64,000 bases of DNA from an uncultured Bacteroidales bacterium (GCA_945948555.1 CAMFBM010000005.1:26011-90010); one strand, 5' to 3'; shown: positions 7,713-17,394, counted from the first letter of the stretch. Translations and numbers: made by a program. The notes: generated by a model from the letters alone, not told the origin.

Positions 7713-9837
7713 ATTCTATCACGGACATCTCATCGAAAAGCCAGGCGGCATTCCCAATCTTCTCAATGGTGAAAAGCACATAGCGTATGTCCAGTGCGAT
7801 GTTGCGGCAGAAATCAGGGTCAAATGCGATGTCGCTCATTGTGCCTTCCCAGACCCTGTCGAAATTGATTCCGATGAGCTGCCCGTCGGCATTGAGCACC
7901 GGACTGCCGGAATTGCCTCCGCTGGTGTGGTTTGTGGCAAGGAAACACACCGGAACATCCCCTTCAGGGGTGGTCCATCTCCCGAAATCCCGTGAAGCAT
8001 ATATGTCCCGAAGCCGCTGCGGGATGTTGTAGTCGTAAATCTGCGGATTGTCCTTCTCGATGATTCCCTTCAGTGTTGAATATGGCCTGAAGTAAATTCC
8101 GTCGGAAGGGGAGTAGCCTTTCACATTACCGTAGGCAACTCTGAGTGTCAGGTTTGCGTCCGGGTAGAAAGGACGCGATGGTGTTGAAGGGTCAGCCGAA
8201 TACTCCATCTGTCCGCGCATATAATCCCTGTAGGCTAGCTGAAGGCTGCCATTGAGCCGGTTGAGTTCAGGAAGGATTTCTGAGGCATACCATTTCCCGA
8301 ACTCCACGGCAAATTCCACTGCAGGATCACTGTCCACAAGCAATGTGTCAGAGCTCTGGAGGGATGCCACGCGGGAGCTGTCCGTGAAGATGGTTTCACT
8401 GAAAATATGTTCGGACCATCGGGAGATACTTCCGTGCTTCAGAAGCTTGTCCTTGAACCACAATGGTTTGTGCTCTTCAGATAGAGACTTGTCGAAGGCT
8501 TCCATCAGGCAGATGAATGTTTCCCTGTCAATCGGAAGGTGCCAGTCTTTGTAGAATGAAGCTGCCTGAAGGGAAATCTTGTCCCTCAGGGAAGCATCGG
8601 TGGATTTCAATGCCGATGCGATCCTGCCTGCGAACTGGGTGAGTTCCACCGCACGGGCAGTCTCGTTGTAATGCTCCGCAGCAAACATCAGCGGTTCGAG
8701 CTCTGCGTAAATCCCTGCAATCTTCTCTGTCAGACCTTCGTAGGAACTACCCTTGGCCCATCGTGAGAAGTCGGCCTCATAGTCCTGCTTTACCTTGACA
8801 GTCTGCAATTTGCGAAGTCCCCGAGCTTCTCCCTGCCATTTCTTCCAGGCATTTGCAACGGAGGCATTCTTCGAAGCATACTGGATTCTCACTTTCTGGT
8901 CCGCGTCCATATATTTCTTCTGGATGCCGAGCCGGACTGTCCTCAAGGCTATTTTCGCAGGGTCACTCACATTGGCTACATAGCGGACACCCTCGGAATG
9001 GATGTATTCCTGAGTCCTTCCCGGGAAACCGTAGATGAAGGTAAAATCGCCTTCCTGGACGCCTGCGGTTGAGATTGTCAGGAATTTTGCAGGGTGATAT
9101 GGAACATTTTCAGGACTGTAGGGCGCAGGATTGTTGTCCTTGTCGGCATATACCCTGAAGATTGAGAAGTCGCCCGTGTGCCGTGGCCACATCCAGTTGT
9201 CCGTGTCTCCTCCGAATTTGCCGATTGAGGAAGGCGGTGCTCCGACAAGACGCACATCGGTGTATTCGCGGTAGAGAAAAAGGAAATATTGATTCCCGTA
9301 ATATAATGCCTCGACTGTGGCTCTCAGACCTTTCCCTTCGGCTGTCGCCTCTGCAATGAGCTCATCGGAGTTGGCTTTTACAATTTCTTTCCTTCGGGCT
9401 TCGGGCATATCCGGAGTGCAGCCTTTCAGAATCCTGGAGGTGACATCATCCATACGGACAAGGAAACTTACGCTGAGCCCTTCATTCGGGAGTTCCTCCG
9501 AGCGGTTCATTGCCCAGAAACCGTCCCTGAGATAGTCGTGGTCAACGCTGCTATGCTTCTGAATCTGGGGAAAACCGCAGTGGTGGTTGGTGAGAAGCAG
9601 GCCGTCCGGGGAAATCATCTCACCTGTGCATCCGCGTCCGAAAAGCACGACTGCATCCTTCAGGGAAGCCTGGTTGATGCTGTAGATATCCTCGGCGCTC
9701 AGGCGGCAGCCTTTGGACTGCATATCGGCAATTCTTTCCGAAATAAGGGAGGGGAGCCACATCCCCTCGTCCGCCCTTGCTGCCAGTGCTGTCAGCAGTG
9801 CTGCGGTGATGAGTATTGTTTTTCGTATTGTTGTCAT
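7711..9837 (-). CDS. dpp11: S46 dipeptidyl-peptidase, DPP11-type
   Basis: A 708-residue S46 serine peptidase. ATG 9837 gives a normal signal peptide (TTIRKTILITAALLTALAARA); a longer frame upstream lacks one. The catalytic His lies in TNHHCGF (85/86) and the nucleophile Ser643 in GGNSGSPV. S46 enzymes release N-terminal dipeptides in the periplasm of asaccharolytic and gut Bacteroidota. Eighteen residues after the Ser there is an Arg (661, in INFDRVWEG). By my recollection this is the position of Arg673 in the Porphyromonas DPP11, which selects Asp/Glu at P1, whereas DPP7 has Gly. Acidic-residue specificity is therefore inferred. The gene probably feeds on the same peptides as the M1 peptidase upstream. 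Confidence 0.92.
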   Translation of the reverse strand: MTTIRKTILITAALLTALAARADEGMWLPSLISERIADMQSKGCRLSAEDIYSINQASLKDAVVLFGRGCTGEMISPDGLLLTNHHCGFPQIQKHSSVDHDYLRDGFWAMNRSEELPNEGLSVSFLVRMDDVTSRILKGCTPDMPEARRKEIVKANSDELIAEATAEGKGLRATVEALYYGNQYFLFLYREYTDVRLVGAPPSSIGKFGGDTDNWMWPRHTGDFSIFRVYADKDNNPAPYSPENVPYHPAKFLTISTAGVQEGDFTFIYGFPGRTQEYIHSEGVRYVANVSDPAKIALRTVRLGIQKKYMDADQKVRIQYASKNASVANAWKKWQGEARGLRKLQTVKVKQDYEADFSRWAKGSSYEGLTEKIAGIYAELEPLMFAAEHYNETARAVELTQFAGRIASALKSTDASLRDKISLQAASFYKDWHLPIDRETFICLMEAFDKSLSEEHKPLWFKDKLLKHGSISRWSEHIFSETIFTDSSRVASLQSSDTLLVDSDPAVEFAVEFGKWYASEILPELNRLNGSLQLAYRDYMRGQMEYSADPSTPSRPFYPDANLTLRVAYGNVKGYSPSDGIYFRPYSTLKGIIEKDNPQIYDYNIPQRLRDIYASRDFGRWTTPEGDVPVCFLATNHTSGGNSGSPVLNADGQLIGINFDRVWEGTMSDIAFDPDFCRNIALDIRYVLFTIEKIGNAAWLFDEMSVIE

Positions 9838-9903
9838 TATTTTCAATATTCCATTCCTACCTTTTTCTTTGTTCCTTGCCGGACCGGGAACTATTCGTTT
9901 CGG

Positions 9904-9925
9904 ATACCCGGTCGGAGCCGGGTAT
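9904..9925. repeat. REP-like hairpin between S46 peptidase and dtd
   Basis: ATACCCGG (9904-9911) pairs with CCGGGTAT (9918-9925) around a six-base loop, followed by GACGGG. It resembles the 'cccgg...ccgggtatgacgg' hairpins seen in other gaps and may act as a weak terminator for the upstream dtd transcript. Confidence 0.6.
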
Positions 9926-9945
9926 GACGGGAAAAGCATTGCAAA

Positions 9946-10398
9946 TCATTCCCGAAGGCGGGAGTCGATGATGATGGTGACCGGACCGTCGTTGAGCAGC
10001 GAGACCTTCATATCCGCCCCGAAGATTCCCCTTCCCACGCTGATTCCGGAAACCGCCTCCAGCTCCTTGCAGAAAGCATCGTAGAGCGGGATTGCAGTTT
10101 CGTGGCCGGCAGCGCGTATATATGAAGGTCTGTTGCCTTTTCTGGTGGATGCCGTCAGGGTGAACTGTGAGACGGCAAGAATTCCCCCTCCGACATCCAC
10201 CACACTCCTGTTCATCACCCCGTCCTCGTCATCGAAAATCCTCAGTCCGGAGGCTTTCCCAGCCAGCCATTTCACATCATCCTGTGTGTCACCCTTTTCG
10301 ACACCGACAAGGATCAGAAGACCCTTGTCAATGGAAGAAACCGTTTCGGAGGCAACGGTGACACTTGCCTGGGAAACTCTTTGTATAACAAGTCTCAT
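9946..10398 (-). CDS. dtd: D-aminoacyl-tRNA deacylase
   Basis: A 150-residue protein with all hallmarks of DtD: the start MRLVIQRVSQASVTV, the SQFTL motif in GGGILAVSQFTLTAST, GNRPSYIRAAG, and the C-terminal NDGPVTIIIDSR. The cytoplasmic enzyme hydrolyses D-amino acids and glycine from mischarged tRNAs. Its ATG overlaps the stop of the LamG lipoprotein gene (TAATG), so translation is probably coupled to the polysaccharide utilisation operon. That is an odd place for a housekeeping proofreading enzyme. Length and motifs are complete. Confidence 0.96.
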   Translation of the reverse strand: MRLVIQRVSQASVTVASETVSSIDKGLLILVGVEKGDTQDDVKWLAGKASGLRIFDDEDGVMNRSVVDVGGGILAVSQFTLTASTRKGNRPSYIRAAGHETAIPLYDAFCKELEAVSGISVGRGIFGADMKVSLLNDGPVTIIIDSRLRE

Positions 10399-11567
10399 TA
10401 TTCTTCGGAAGAAACTGCGCTGTTAGGATTGAGGAAGTTGATTGGGTCAGACCACTCCAAAGTTCCTTTGATCGGGAGGTCGTTCCCGTTGCCTGTGGAG
10501 TCCTTGAGCAGACCGTCTTCCTCCTTGTCAAGTTTCCAGTAACCAAGCAGCCCGCTGCTGTTTGAAGGAACTTCCCTGCTCATATTGTCACGGATTGTCC
10601 CCTGGCTGAGACATTTGTCCCAGAGCCTGATCTGTGCGAGCGAGGAGTTCTGCCCGATGGTGTAACTGGAGTTTACGAAAGTCATATGCTCGAATGAGTA
10701 CTTGTATCCCGCCAGAGTCATACTTACCTCTTTCTCTCCGTTGATGAACAGGGTCATATCATTCCCGTCGAATGTGTAGGCAATGTGGAACCACTTCTCG
10801 GCAACCCAAGGATGTGTCAGGTCATCCAGATATGCTCCGGTCATCTGATTCTGGAACCACGGACCGTCTCCCTCTTTGTTCTTTGGCCACCATCTGAAAA
10901 GGAAGTCTCCTGTGTAAATAGGTGAGGAATTGCCGTTGAAAGCCTGACCTCCGTAGCTGTTGCCCATCCTCATCCAGAACTCGAGGGTGAGATTCTCCAG
11001 ATTCTCGAATTTCGTTGCGAATGATCCACCACAACCCTGATTGGTGCTGAAGAAAATCGGTGTCCTTTGCACCAGAGGTGTGGCAAAGAGGAACATAATG
11101 TGCCTGGCATCAGAAACGGCTTCTACAGGACCCTCCACGGAGGCAATCCTGATCGGAAGGGCGAAGACCTTGCCGTCAGTTGCCTCAAAAGGTTCTATTT
11201 TCAGATGGAACTGGCTGGAAAGGCTTCCTGCGGCAATCTTCACGGTCTTGTCCAATGTCCAGTATTGCTCCGGCAGAACTTCGTAGGATGCATTCTTGCG
11301 CCGGTTGTATGAATCGATGAAATCCCTGTCAACGCCAAGGGTGACCGTTACGTCCTGTTCGGCATAGTTCATCAGCCTGATGTTCATTGTCTTCTCGAAT
11401 GTCCCATTCATTGTGACAGTCTCAACCTGCTGGGTAAACTTGTCGGTAGGGGCAGCCTCGTCAATGTAAACTGCATTGGTGATGATACCGTACTTTGCGT
11501 CGTCGCAACTGAGGCAGACGAGGGCAGTGGCAAGAATGCCGGTAGCGTATGCAAATATCCTTTTCAT
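10398..11567 (-). CDS. DUF1735 + LamG-domain lipoprotein of a glycan PUL
   Basis: A 389-residue predicted surface lipoprotein (start at ATG 11567; lipobox ALVCLSCDD). Residues about 30-150 match the DUF1735/BT_3987-type N-terminal domain (AVYIDEA, NIRLMNYAEQDVTVTL, VLPEQYWTLDK). The rest is a concanavalin/LamG jelly-roll domain (LTLEFWMRMG, WFHIAYTFDGNDMTLFINGE, TIGQNSSLAQIRLWDKCLS, LLGYWKLD), which in this family binds or presents glycans. It begins 4 bp after the GH18 stop and overlaps dtd, so it belongs to the SusC-SusD-GH18 operon. By homology with N-glycan PULs of Bacteroides it is a surface glycan-binding protein; the ligand is inferred. Confidence 0.85.
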   Translation of the reverse strand: MKRIFAYATGILATALVCLSCDDAKYGIITNAVYIDEAAPTDKFTQQVETVTMNGTFEKTMNIRLMNYAEQDVTVTLGVDRDFIDSYNRRKNASYEVLPEQYWTLDKTVKIAAGSLSSQFHLKIEPFEATDGKVFALPIRIASVEGPVEAVSDARHIMFLFATPLVQRTPIFFSTNQGCGGSFATKFENLENLTLEFWMRMGNSYGGQAFNGNSSPIYTGDFLFRWWPKNKEGDGPWFQNQMTGAYLDDLTHPWVAEKWFHIAYTFDGNDMTLFINGEKEVSMTLAGYKYSFEHMTFVNSSYTIGQNSSLAQIRLWDKCLSQGTIRDNMSREVPSNSSGLLGYWKLDKEEDGLLKDSTGNGNDLPIKGTLEWSDPINFLNPNSAVSSEE

Positions 11568-11571
11568 AGTC

Positions 11572-12669
11572 TTATTCCTCATCTTCCGTCTGTTCTTCTT
11601 TTTGTTTCTCCTCCTCCCTCTTCTTCAGTGTTTCCGGGGAAGGGTTCATTTCCTGGATTACCTCACGCATAATCCTGTAATCATCATACTTGCCTCCAAG
11701 GTTGAAACGGTAGGCTCCGACTCCTCCGATTCGTTCCCCGGGCAGGTTCGGCCGTTTGTACCTTGCCATACCCATCAGTGAATATGTAATCGAGCCGTCC
11801 CTGTCGGTGTACTGTTCTCCTCCGTTTTTCTGGTATCGTTCAAAGTCCTCACACCAGATGGTCTTGCGGAGTATGGTGCTCTCGTCCTCCAGTGCCCCGA
11901 ATTTGTTCAGGAGTCTGTTGAAGCGGTTGTCCAGATCCCAGTATCCGCGGCAGTAATAGGACTGAATGATGTAGTAGTCAAGCAGGGGACCGCTTTCAGA
12001 CCTGAGGGTCTGTGGCTCTCCGTCCACGGCGAGGATCAGGCCGGTTCCTGATTGGGGACCCATATATTTTGCCATCTCGGAGAGAAAGACGTGCATTGCG
12101 TCAGGAGAACCGGAGATGTTTCCCGAGTAGCCATAGTTCGGTTCGTAGTCGAAGTCACAGCCGTCATAGCCGTATCTTTTGCAGGTGTCAACGATGGCCC
12201 GCGCGTATTTGCGGATGGCTTCGTCGGCTTCCTCCGTGTAGTCGTAACCTTTTCTGTTCCAGCCCCAGTATTCAGCCACGTCAACGCCTGACGGGGTGAT
12301 TTCCCTTCCGATGTCGACAATGTGCTGACACCAGAGCACCTTTATCCCCTTGAGCTGCTGGACTTCCCTCATATCGGCTATCTGATCCTTCGAAAGCCCT
12401 GTCTTTCCTCCCCAGATGGATACCATATCCATCGAGTCCGGAATGCCTCTGAGCTGGCTCTGAAGGTCGGCACCTCCCCCGTTCCATTCGCTGTACCATC
12501 CGAAACAGACGGCATGGTCAGATGCCTTGTAGGCTCTGAGGGCTTCGTAGTATTCCTTTCCGTTGATGTTGACCGGATCCTTGAACTTGGACTCGGGGGT
12601 AGTCCAGTCCTTGCAGGAAGTCAGTGCAATTGCGGCCAGGGCCGCGACATATATCTGTCTGTAATTCAT
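11572..12669 (-). CDS. GH18 endo-beta-N-acetylglucosaminidase-like lipoprotein
   Basis: A 365-residue predicted lipoprotein (lipobox IALTSCKD) with a GH18 TIM barrel. The catalytic DxxDxDxE motif is intact: Asp169, Asp172, Asp174 and Glu176 in DGCDFDYEP, with VSIWGG and the strand around YYIIQSYY as further GH18 landmarks. Single-domain GH18 lipoproteins beside SusC/SusD in Bacteroides are endo-beta-N-acetylglucosaminidases that cut the chitobiose core of N-glycans, so release of N-glycans at the cell surface is the best guess. The C-terminus is a highly charged tail (KKREEEKQKEEQTEDEE) beyond the barrel. It sits third in the operon, 46 bp after SusD. Confidence 0.88.
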   Translation of the reverse strand: MNYRQIYVAALAAIALTSCKDWTTPESKFKDPVNINGKEYYEALRAYKASDHAVCFGWYSEWNGGGADLQSQLRGIPDSMDMVSIWGGKTGLSKDQIADMREVQQLKGIKVLWCQHIVDIGREITPSGVDVAEYWGWNRKGYDYTEEADEAIRKYARAIVDTCKRYGYDGCDFDYEPNYGYSGNISGSPDAMHVFLSEMAKYMGPQSGTGLILAVDGEPQTLRSESGPLLDYYIIQSYYCRGYWDLDNRFNRLLNKFGALEDESTILRKTIWCEDFERYQKNGGEQYTDRDGSITYSLMGMARYKRPNLPGERIGGVGAYRFNLGGKYDDYRIMREVIQEMNPSPETLKKREEEKQKEEQTEDEE

Positions 12670-12715
12670 ATTTCGTTGATTATAAATATATTATATATGA
12701 AATAATATTTACCAA

Positions 12716-14305
12716 TCAATACTGTCCGTTGGATTTGAGAGCCCACCAAAGGTCGGTGTTGTCGCTGTCAACTCCGTTGGAAAGAAGTTTGACCGCCTCT
12801 TTCGTGTTCTCGGCGTTCGTGTCGTACTCGCTCTTCGGGAAGTGTAGTCTTCTCATCTGTCTCTGAAGACCGCATTCCTGTTGTGAGGCTGAAACCACCG
12901 GAGGGAAGATGCGCGGGTAGCCTGTTCTTCTGAAATCTGCCCATCCTTCCATCGGATTCAGGAGGCTTGCAATCCATTTCTGAGTGATGATGCGCTCCAG
13001 TTTCTCTGCCATTGTCGCACCTTCTTCCCAGGCGATGGTGATACTGGACTGATTCACGTAGCTGTCGGCCTGGACAACCGGGTCGTTGTGGTCACCTGGT
13101 GTGAGGGTGCTGTTCCTCATATAGTCGTCAGCGCCCCTGACTCCGAATTCCTCGAAAGAGAGCCTGATTCCCTCTTCGTAGAGAGCCTTGGCGGTTCCGT
13201 CCATGTTCCATCCCCTGACCGCTCCTTCGGCGCGCAGGAATGCCGCCTCGCTGGCGTACATTATCGGCATCGGGTTGGCCCCCGCATTGATCAGGCCCGG
13301 ATTGGCTTCTACTGCAATTTTGAAGCTGCTATAGCCTGAGTAGGTGTTCGGAATAGGAAGGTTGGTCGTTCCGCTCCTGACACCGATGTATCCTCCACCG
13401 AGGTCTTCCGAGGCCTCAGTGAAATAGGCGCTCCGGCGCGGGTCCTGATAGCCGTTCATATAGGAGACCAGACAGGCATTCGCCTTGAGTTCGCCCCAGC
13501 CGTCAACAATCTTGTAACCGTTGTTGGTCTGTCCGCTGTTGGTGGTGTCGTAGGCGCTGTCATCCGTGCTGGTCATAACGCCGTCTGCAACAGCCTCTTC
13601 CGCCTTGAGCTTCGCAAATTCGGGAGCGACGCCGCTCAGCCTGATTGCCATCCTGAGTTTCAGGGTGTTGGCAAATTTCAGCCATTTGGCGCAGTTGCCC
13701 CTGTAGATGCAGTCCACTTGCTGCAGGTCGGCATTTGTACCTGAAGGAGCCGCCTTCTTGAGATTGTAGATAACAAAGTCAAGGTCCTCGAACATTGCCG
13801 TCCAGGCTGCCTGCTCGCTGTCGTATTTGACATAGATGTCACCTTTCTTTACGGTAGTGTAGGGGAGGGGGCCCTGGAGGGTGGCGATTTCCTGCATTGC
13901 ATATACCCTTGTCAGGAGGGCGATTGAGTAAATCAGTCCATCTCCTCCCTTCTTTTCCTTCAACTCGAAGAAGTTAGGGTATATTTTCGAGTAGAAATTG
14001 TTTGTGGTTACCTGATTCCAATCTTCCTGGGCATTGAAGTATGCAAAGATACCCGTTTTTCGTCCCCAGTGGTAAGGAGCGGTAATCTGTCCGCTGTAGC
14101 AGGCCCACATACAGTTGTTGAACTGGCAGTCGTTCTGCTGTGGACTTGCATAGACATTGAGCATCTTGACAAGCAGGTCGTTGTCAGGGAACTCCGTCGG
14201 CTGGTATGGAGGCCTGTTGTATTCCTCAAATTTTCCTGTGCAGCCTGAAACCAAAAGGATGCCCGCAAGCAGCGGCAGTATGAAATATATTTTTTTCATT
14301 TCCAT
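12716..14305 (-). CDS. susD-like: SusD/RagB-family outer-membrane glycan-binding lipoprotein
   Basis: A 529-residue SusD homologue. The lipobox (LLVSGCTG) follows a short signal; ATG 14299 is an alternative start six bases inside. The SusD fold is recognisable from CNFNNCMWACYSG-type N-terminal helices, repeated TPR-like helices (KWLKFANTLKLRMAIRLSG) and the C-terminal ASEAAFLRAEGAVRGW and ITQKWIASLLNPMEGWADFRRTGYP motifs. SusD proteins form the lid of the TonB-dependent SusC transporter and capture oligosaccharides. It starts 12 bp after the SusC stop, as is normal for the pair. Specificity is inferred only from the GH18 and DUF1735-LamG genes downstream. Confidence 0.95.
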   Translation of the reverse strand: MEMKKIYFILPLLAGILLVSGCTGKFEEYNRPPYQPTEFPDNDLLVKMLNVYASPQQNDCQFNNCMWACYSGQITAPYHWGRKTGIFAYFNAQEDWNQVTTNNFYSKIYPNFFELKEKKGGDGLIYSIALLTRVYAMQEIATLQGPLPYTTVKKGDIYVKYDSEQAAWTAMFEDLDFVIYNLKKAAPSGTNADLQQVDCIYRGNCAKWLKFANTLKLRMAIRLSGVAPEFAKLKAEEAVADGVMTSTDDSAYDTTNSGQTNNGYKIVDGWGELKANACLVSYMNGYQDPRRSAYFTEASEDLGGGYIGVRSGTTNLPIPNTYSGYSSFKIAVEANPGLINAGANPMPIMYASEAAFLRAEGAVRGWNMDGTAKALYEEGIRLSFEEFGVRGADDYMRNSTLTPGDHNDPVVQADSYVNQSSITIAWEEGATMAEKLERIITQKWIASLLNPMEGWADFRRTGYPRIFPPVVSASQQECGLQRQMRRLHFPKSEYDTNAENTKEAVKLLSNGVDSDNTDLWWALKSNGQY

Positions 14306-14317
14306 TCTCTTTAAGGA

Positions 14318-17300
14318 TTAAAACTGCAGTTTGACATTCAGACCGAGATTCCTCGTGCTTGGAATCATATAGGAGTCGAAACTCTGATAGTAGTTGGATG
14401 AGGCGGCAGTGGTCACTTCAGGGTCGAACGGTGCCTTGCAGTAAATCATCCAAAGGTTTCTTCCGACAAAGCCCACCGTGATTCCGCATTTGTCTTTGAA
14501 CCATTTGCGCGGGAGGGTGTAGCTGAGGTTAAGCTCTCCCAGGCGGACATTTGTCGCACTGTAGGTGTAGTGGGTCACTATGCTGGCGATGGTCTGGTAG
14601 TAGTTCTGTGCGGAAACCAGACCGGAGTTGATGCTGACACCTCCGTTGTCACGGGCAATGGCACTGTCTTCGGACACTCCGTAGCGGTCGAGATTGGCCT
14701 GGGTCTCGCTGATGACGATGCCTCCGATTCTGGCCGTGAAGGTCATCCCGAGGTTTATGCCTTTCCACCCGAGGTCGAGGGTCAGTCCCATATTGGCTTT
14801 CGGAAGGATGGATCCGATTTTGAATTTCTCAACTGATTTGACAGCCAGGCCGGTCTTCGGGTCGTTGAGGATGTAGCCGTTCTTGTCGCGTGCGATGACA
14901 TTGCTGGCATAGACATCACCTGTGGAGCCTCCCGTGCGAAGGATGATGCTCGCATCGGTGTTTCCGAAACCTCCTACACCGAGCTCAGGCATCTCGATAG
15001 GGTCACCTGTGTAAGGGTTGATCACTCCGTCGGCAAGTCTCATAACCCTGTTCTGGTTGCAGGTGAGGGTGTAATGTGCACCGAACCGGATGTCGTTCCA
15101 TTTGTGGTCATAGCCGATTGCAAGTTCGATTCCCCTGTTTCTGATGTCTCCGCTCTGAACATAGACGGAAGAGTAACCGGAAGATGAAGGAAGGCCTGCG
15201 GAGAAGGTCTGGTTCAGAGTATTGGACTGGTAGAGAGTCAGTTTGAGACTCAGGTCAGTGAAGAAGTTTGCGTCAATGCCGAGCTCGTATGACCTGGTCC
15301 TTTCCGGCTTGAGGTCGTAGTTCGGATACCTTGTCGTGGTGTTCCACGTCTTGCTCTGTGCGTCATAGGAGTAGGTCGGGAGGGTCATATACCTGCCGTA
15401 GGAGTTGCCCACCTCGGCGTAGGAAGCCCTGACTTTCAGGAAGGACAGCCATTTCGGTGCATCGAAAAGGTCGCTGATGACGGCTGACAGTCCGACACTC
15501 GGATAGGCGAAGCAACTGTAGTCGGAGTATGCGAGTTGGGATTCCCAGTCGACACGTCCGGTGATAGTGAGGAATATGATTGATTTCCAGCCGACTTCGG
15601 CATTTCCGAAGATGGCCTGGGCCTGTTCGTGCCATCCGTCCTGCTGAGACTGCCACCCTCTTTCGTACCAGATGTTGTGTACGGCAAAGAAGTTCGGAAT
15701 CTTGAGTCCTCCGATGTAGCCTATGCTTTCTGACTGCTGGTCATTGATGCTGGCGCCGAGGTTCACGTTCACCGACCAGTCGCTGAATTTCTTGTCAAAT
15801 GTTGCAATGACATCTGCGTAGGTGGTTTTCAGGGTGGAGTGGATGTCCCTGTAGTTTCCGTTCTCTCCTGACCAGAGCTCGTTGGTGGAAGCGTAGATCT
15901 TGTAGGTCTGGCGATTGTTGTAGTTGTCGATTTTTACGCGTCCCACGATGTTGAGCCACGGGGTGATGTTGTATTTGAGGGAAGCATTCAGCATGTAGCG
16001 TGTCTTCTTGTTTTCGCGTACCTCCCTGTTCATCACCCAGTAAGGGTTCTGGAGACCTGCGGTGACATTCCCGTAAGGCCAGTACTGTACGTTGCATCCC
16101 TTGTCCGGATCCCATCTCTCGAACATTCTGATGCTGTCGAAGTCCTCACCCCTTGGGAAAAGGTACAGTGCGGGCAGCGGGCTGTAGTAGATCCCCTGGG
16201 CAGTGAGGTTCTTGTCGTTCTGAAGGATGAAACTTCCTCCGAAATCGAAGACCATCTTGTCCTGAAGGAAGGTCGTTGTGTTCCTCGCTGTGAAGTTGTA
16301 GCGGTTGTAGCCGCTGTTCGGAAGGATGTTGGTGGAGTTCGTGGAGGATACTGATGCATAGGTCTGGTTGCGGCGGTTTCCTGTCGAGAAAGTGATGGAG
16401 TTGATTTCATCAAGACCGGTGCGGAAGAAATTCTTCGGGTTGTAGTTGTTGTCAACCCTTTCGCCCCAGGACATAATGTCGTTCGGGTCGTTGCCGTAGC
16501 GGCTTTGCATCCTCGGCATCATTGCGATGGTCGAGAAGGTGGTGTTGTTGGAATATGTCAGGGTCGTCTTTCCCGCCTCTCCCTTCTTCGTGGTTATGAG
16601 TACGACACCGGCTGCCGCTGCATTACCGTACAGGGCAGCTGCGGACGGACCTGTCAGCATCGTAATGCTCTCGATGTCCTCAGGGTTCAGGTCAGCCACG
16701 CCGTCGGTTCCCGGCTGGTCTGACATTATGCTGCCGGAACCTCCGCTGCCCTGATTGTACATCGGCAGACCGTCAATCACATAGAGGGCCAGGTTGGATT
16801 TGTTGATGGATTTCACGCCCCTCATCACAACCCTGGTTGCAGAACCTGAACCGGAGGCTCCGGAGTTGATAGTGACTCCGGCAACCTTTCCGTTGAGGGA
16901 ATTGACGAAGTTCACGTCCTTCACGGCCGTCAATGCGCTCCCGTCAACAGCCTGAACGTTGTAACTCAGGGCTTTCTCCGAACGTTTGATGCCGAGGGCC
17001 GTCACCACGGTGGCTTCAAGAAATTCAGAGGAGGTGTTGAGTGTCACATCAAGGGTTGTCTGGCCGGTAAATGCTATTTCCACGGTGTTGTAACCCAGAC
17101 AGGATATGTTCAGAATGTCATTCAGCATCACTCCGCCGATGGTGTAGCGCCCGTCGGTGTCGGTAATGACTCCGTTCTTGCTGCCGGACACCATCACTGT
17201 TGCACCGATGACGGGGCCGGTCTCATCGCTGACCGTTCCAGATACGGTGTATGTGTTCCCCTGGGCGAAAGCGGATGTGGAAGATAGAACATTCACCAAT

Positions 17301-17359
17301 GCAGAAAGCATTAAGGCTGTAAACATCAGATGTTTCAGGAACTTGAATGTCTTACACAT
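14318..17359 (-). CDS. susC-like: SusC/RagA-family TonB-dependent outer-membrane transporter
   Basis: A 1013-residue SusC. After a signal peptide ending near SAFAQG there is a carboxypeptidase-regulatory-like domain (VSGTVSDETGPVIGATVMV, DTDGRYTI), then the plug (NSLNGKVAGVTINSG, GSGSATRVVMRGVKSI, YVIDGLP, TGPSAAALYGNAAAAGVVLITTK) and a C-terminal 22-strand barrel ending in an aromatic residue (LNVKLQF). It imports oligosaccharides captured by the adjacent SusD using TonB energy. It is the first gene of the PUL and has its own promoter. No sigma/anti-sigma or hybrid two-component regulator is adjacent, so control is not visible in the window. Confidence 0.97.
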   Translation of the reverse strand: MCKTFKFLKHLMFTALMLSALVNVLSSTSAFAQGNTYTVSGTVSDETGPVIGATVMVSGSKNGVITDTDGRYTIGGVMLNDILNISCLGYNTVEIAFTGQTTLDVTLNTSSEFLEATVVTALGIKRSEKALSYNVQAVDGSALTAVKDVNFVNSLNGKVAGVTINSGASGSGSATRVVMRGVKSINKSNLALYVIDGLPMYNQGSGGSGSIMSDQPGTDGVADLNPEDIESITMLTGPSAAALYGNAAAAGVVLITTKKGEAGKTTLTYSNNTTFSTIAMMPRMQSRYGNDPNDIMSWGERVDNNYNPKNFFRTGLDEINSITFSTGNRRNQTYASVSSTNSTNILPNSGYNRYNFTARNTTTFLQDKMVFDFGGSFILQNDKNLTAQGIYYSPLPALYLFPRGEDFDSIRMFERWDPDKGCNVQYWPYGNVTAGLQNPYWVMNREVRENKKTRYMLNASLKYNITPWLNIVGRVKIDNYNNRQTYKIYASTNELWSGENGNYRDIHSTLKTTYADVIATFDKKFSDWSVNVNLGASINDQQSESIGYIGGLKIPNFFAVHNIWYERGWQSQQDGWHEQAQAIFGNAEVGWKSIIFLTITGRVDWESQLAYSDYSCFAYPSVGLSAVISDLFDAPKWLSFLKVRASYAEVGNSYGRYMTLPTYSYDAQSKTWNTTTRYPNYDLKPERTRSYELGIDANFFTDLSLKLTLYQSNTLNQTFSAGLPSSSGYSSVYVQSGDIRNRGIELAIGYDHKWNDIRFGAHYTLTCNQNRVMRLADGVINPYTGDPIEMPELGVGGFGNTDASIILRTGGSTGDVYASNVIARDKNGYILNDPKTGLAVKSVEKFKIGSILPKANMGLTLDLGWKGINLGMTFTARIGGIVISETQANLDRYGVSEDSAIARDNGGVSINSGLVSAQNYYQTIASIVTHYTYSATNVRLGELNLSYTLPRKWFKDKCGITVGFVGRNLWMIYCKAPFDPEVTTAASSNYYQSFDSYMIPSTRNLGLNVKLQF

Positions 17360-17394
17360 AGAAAATTTTGTTGATCAGTTATATTTTAACCTTG

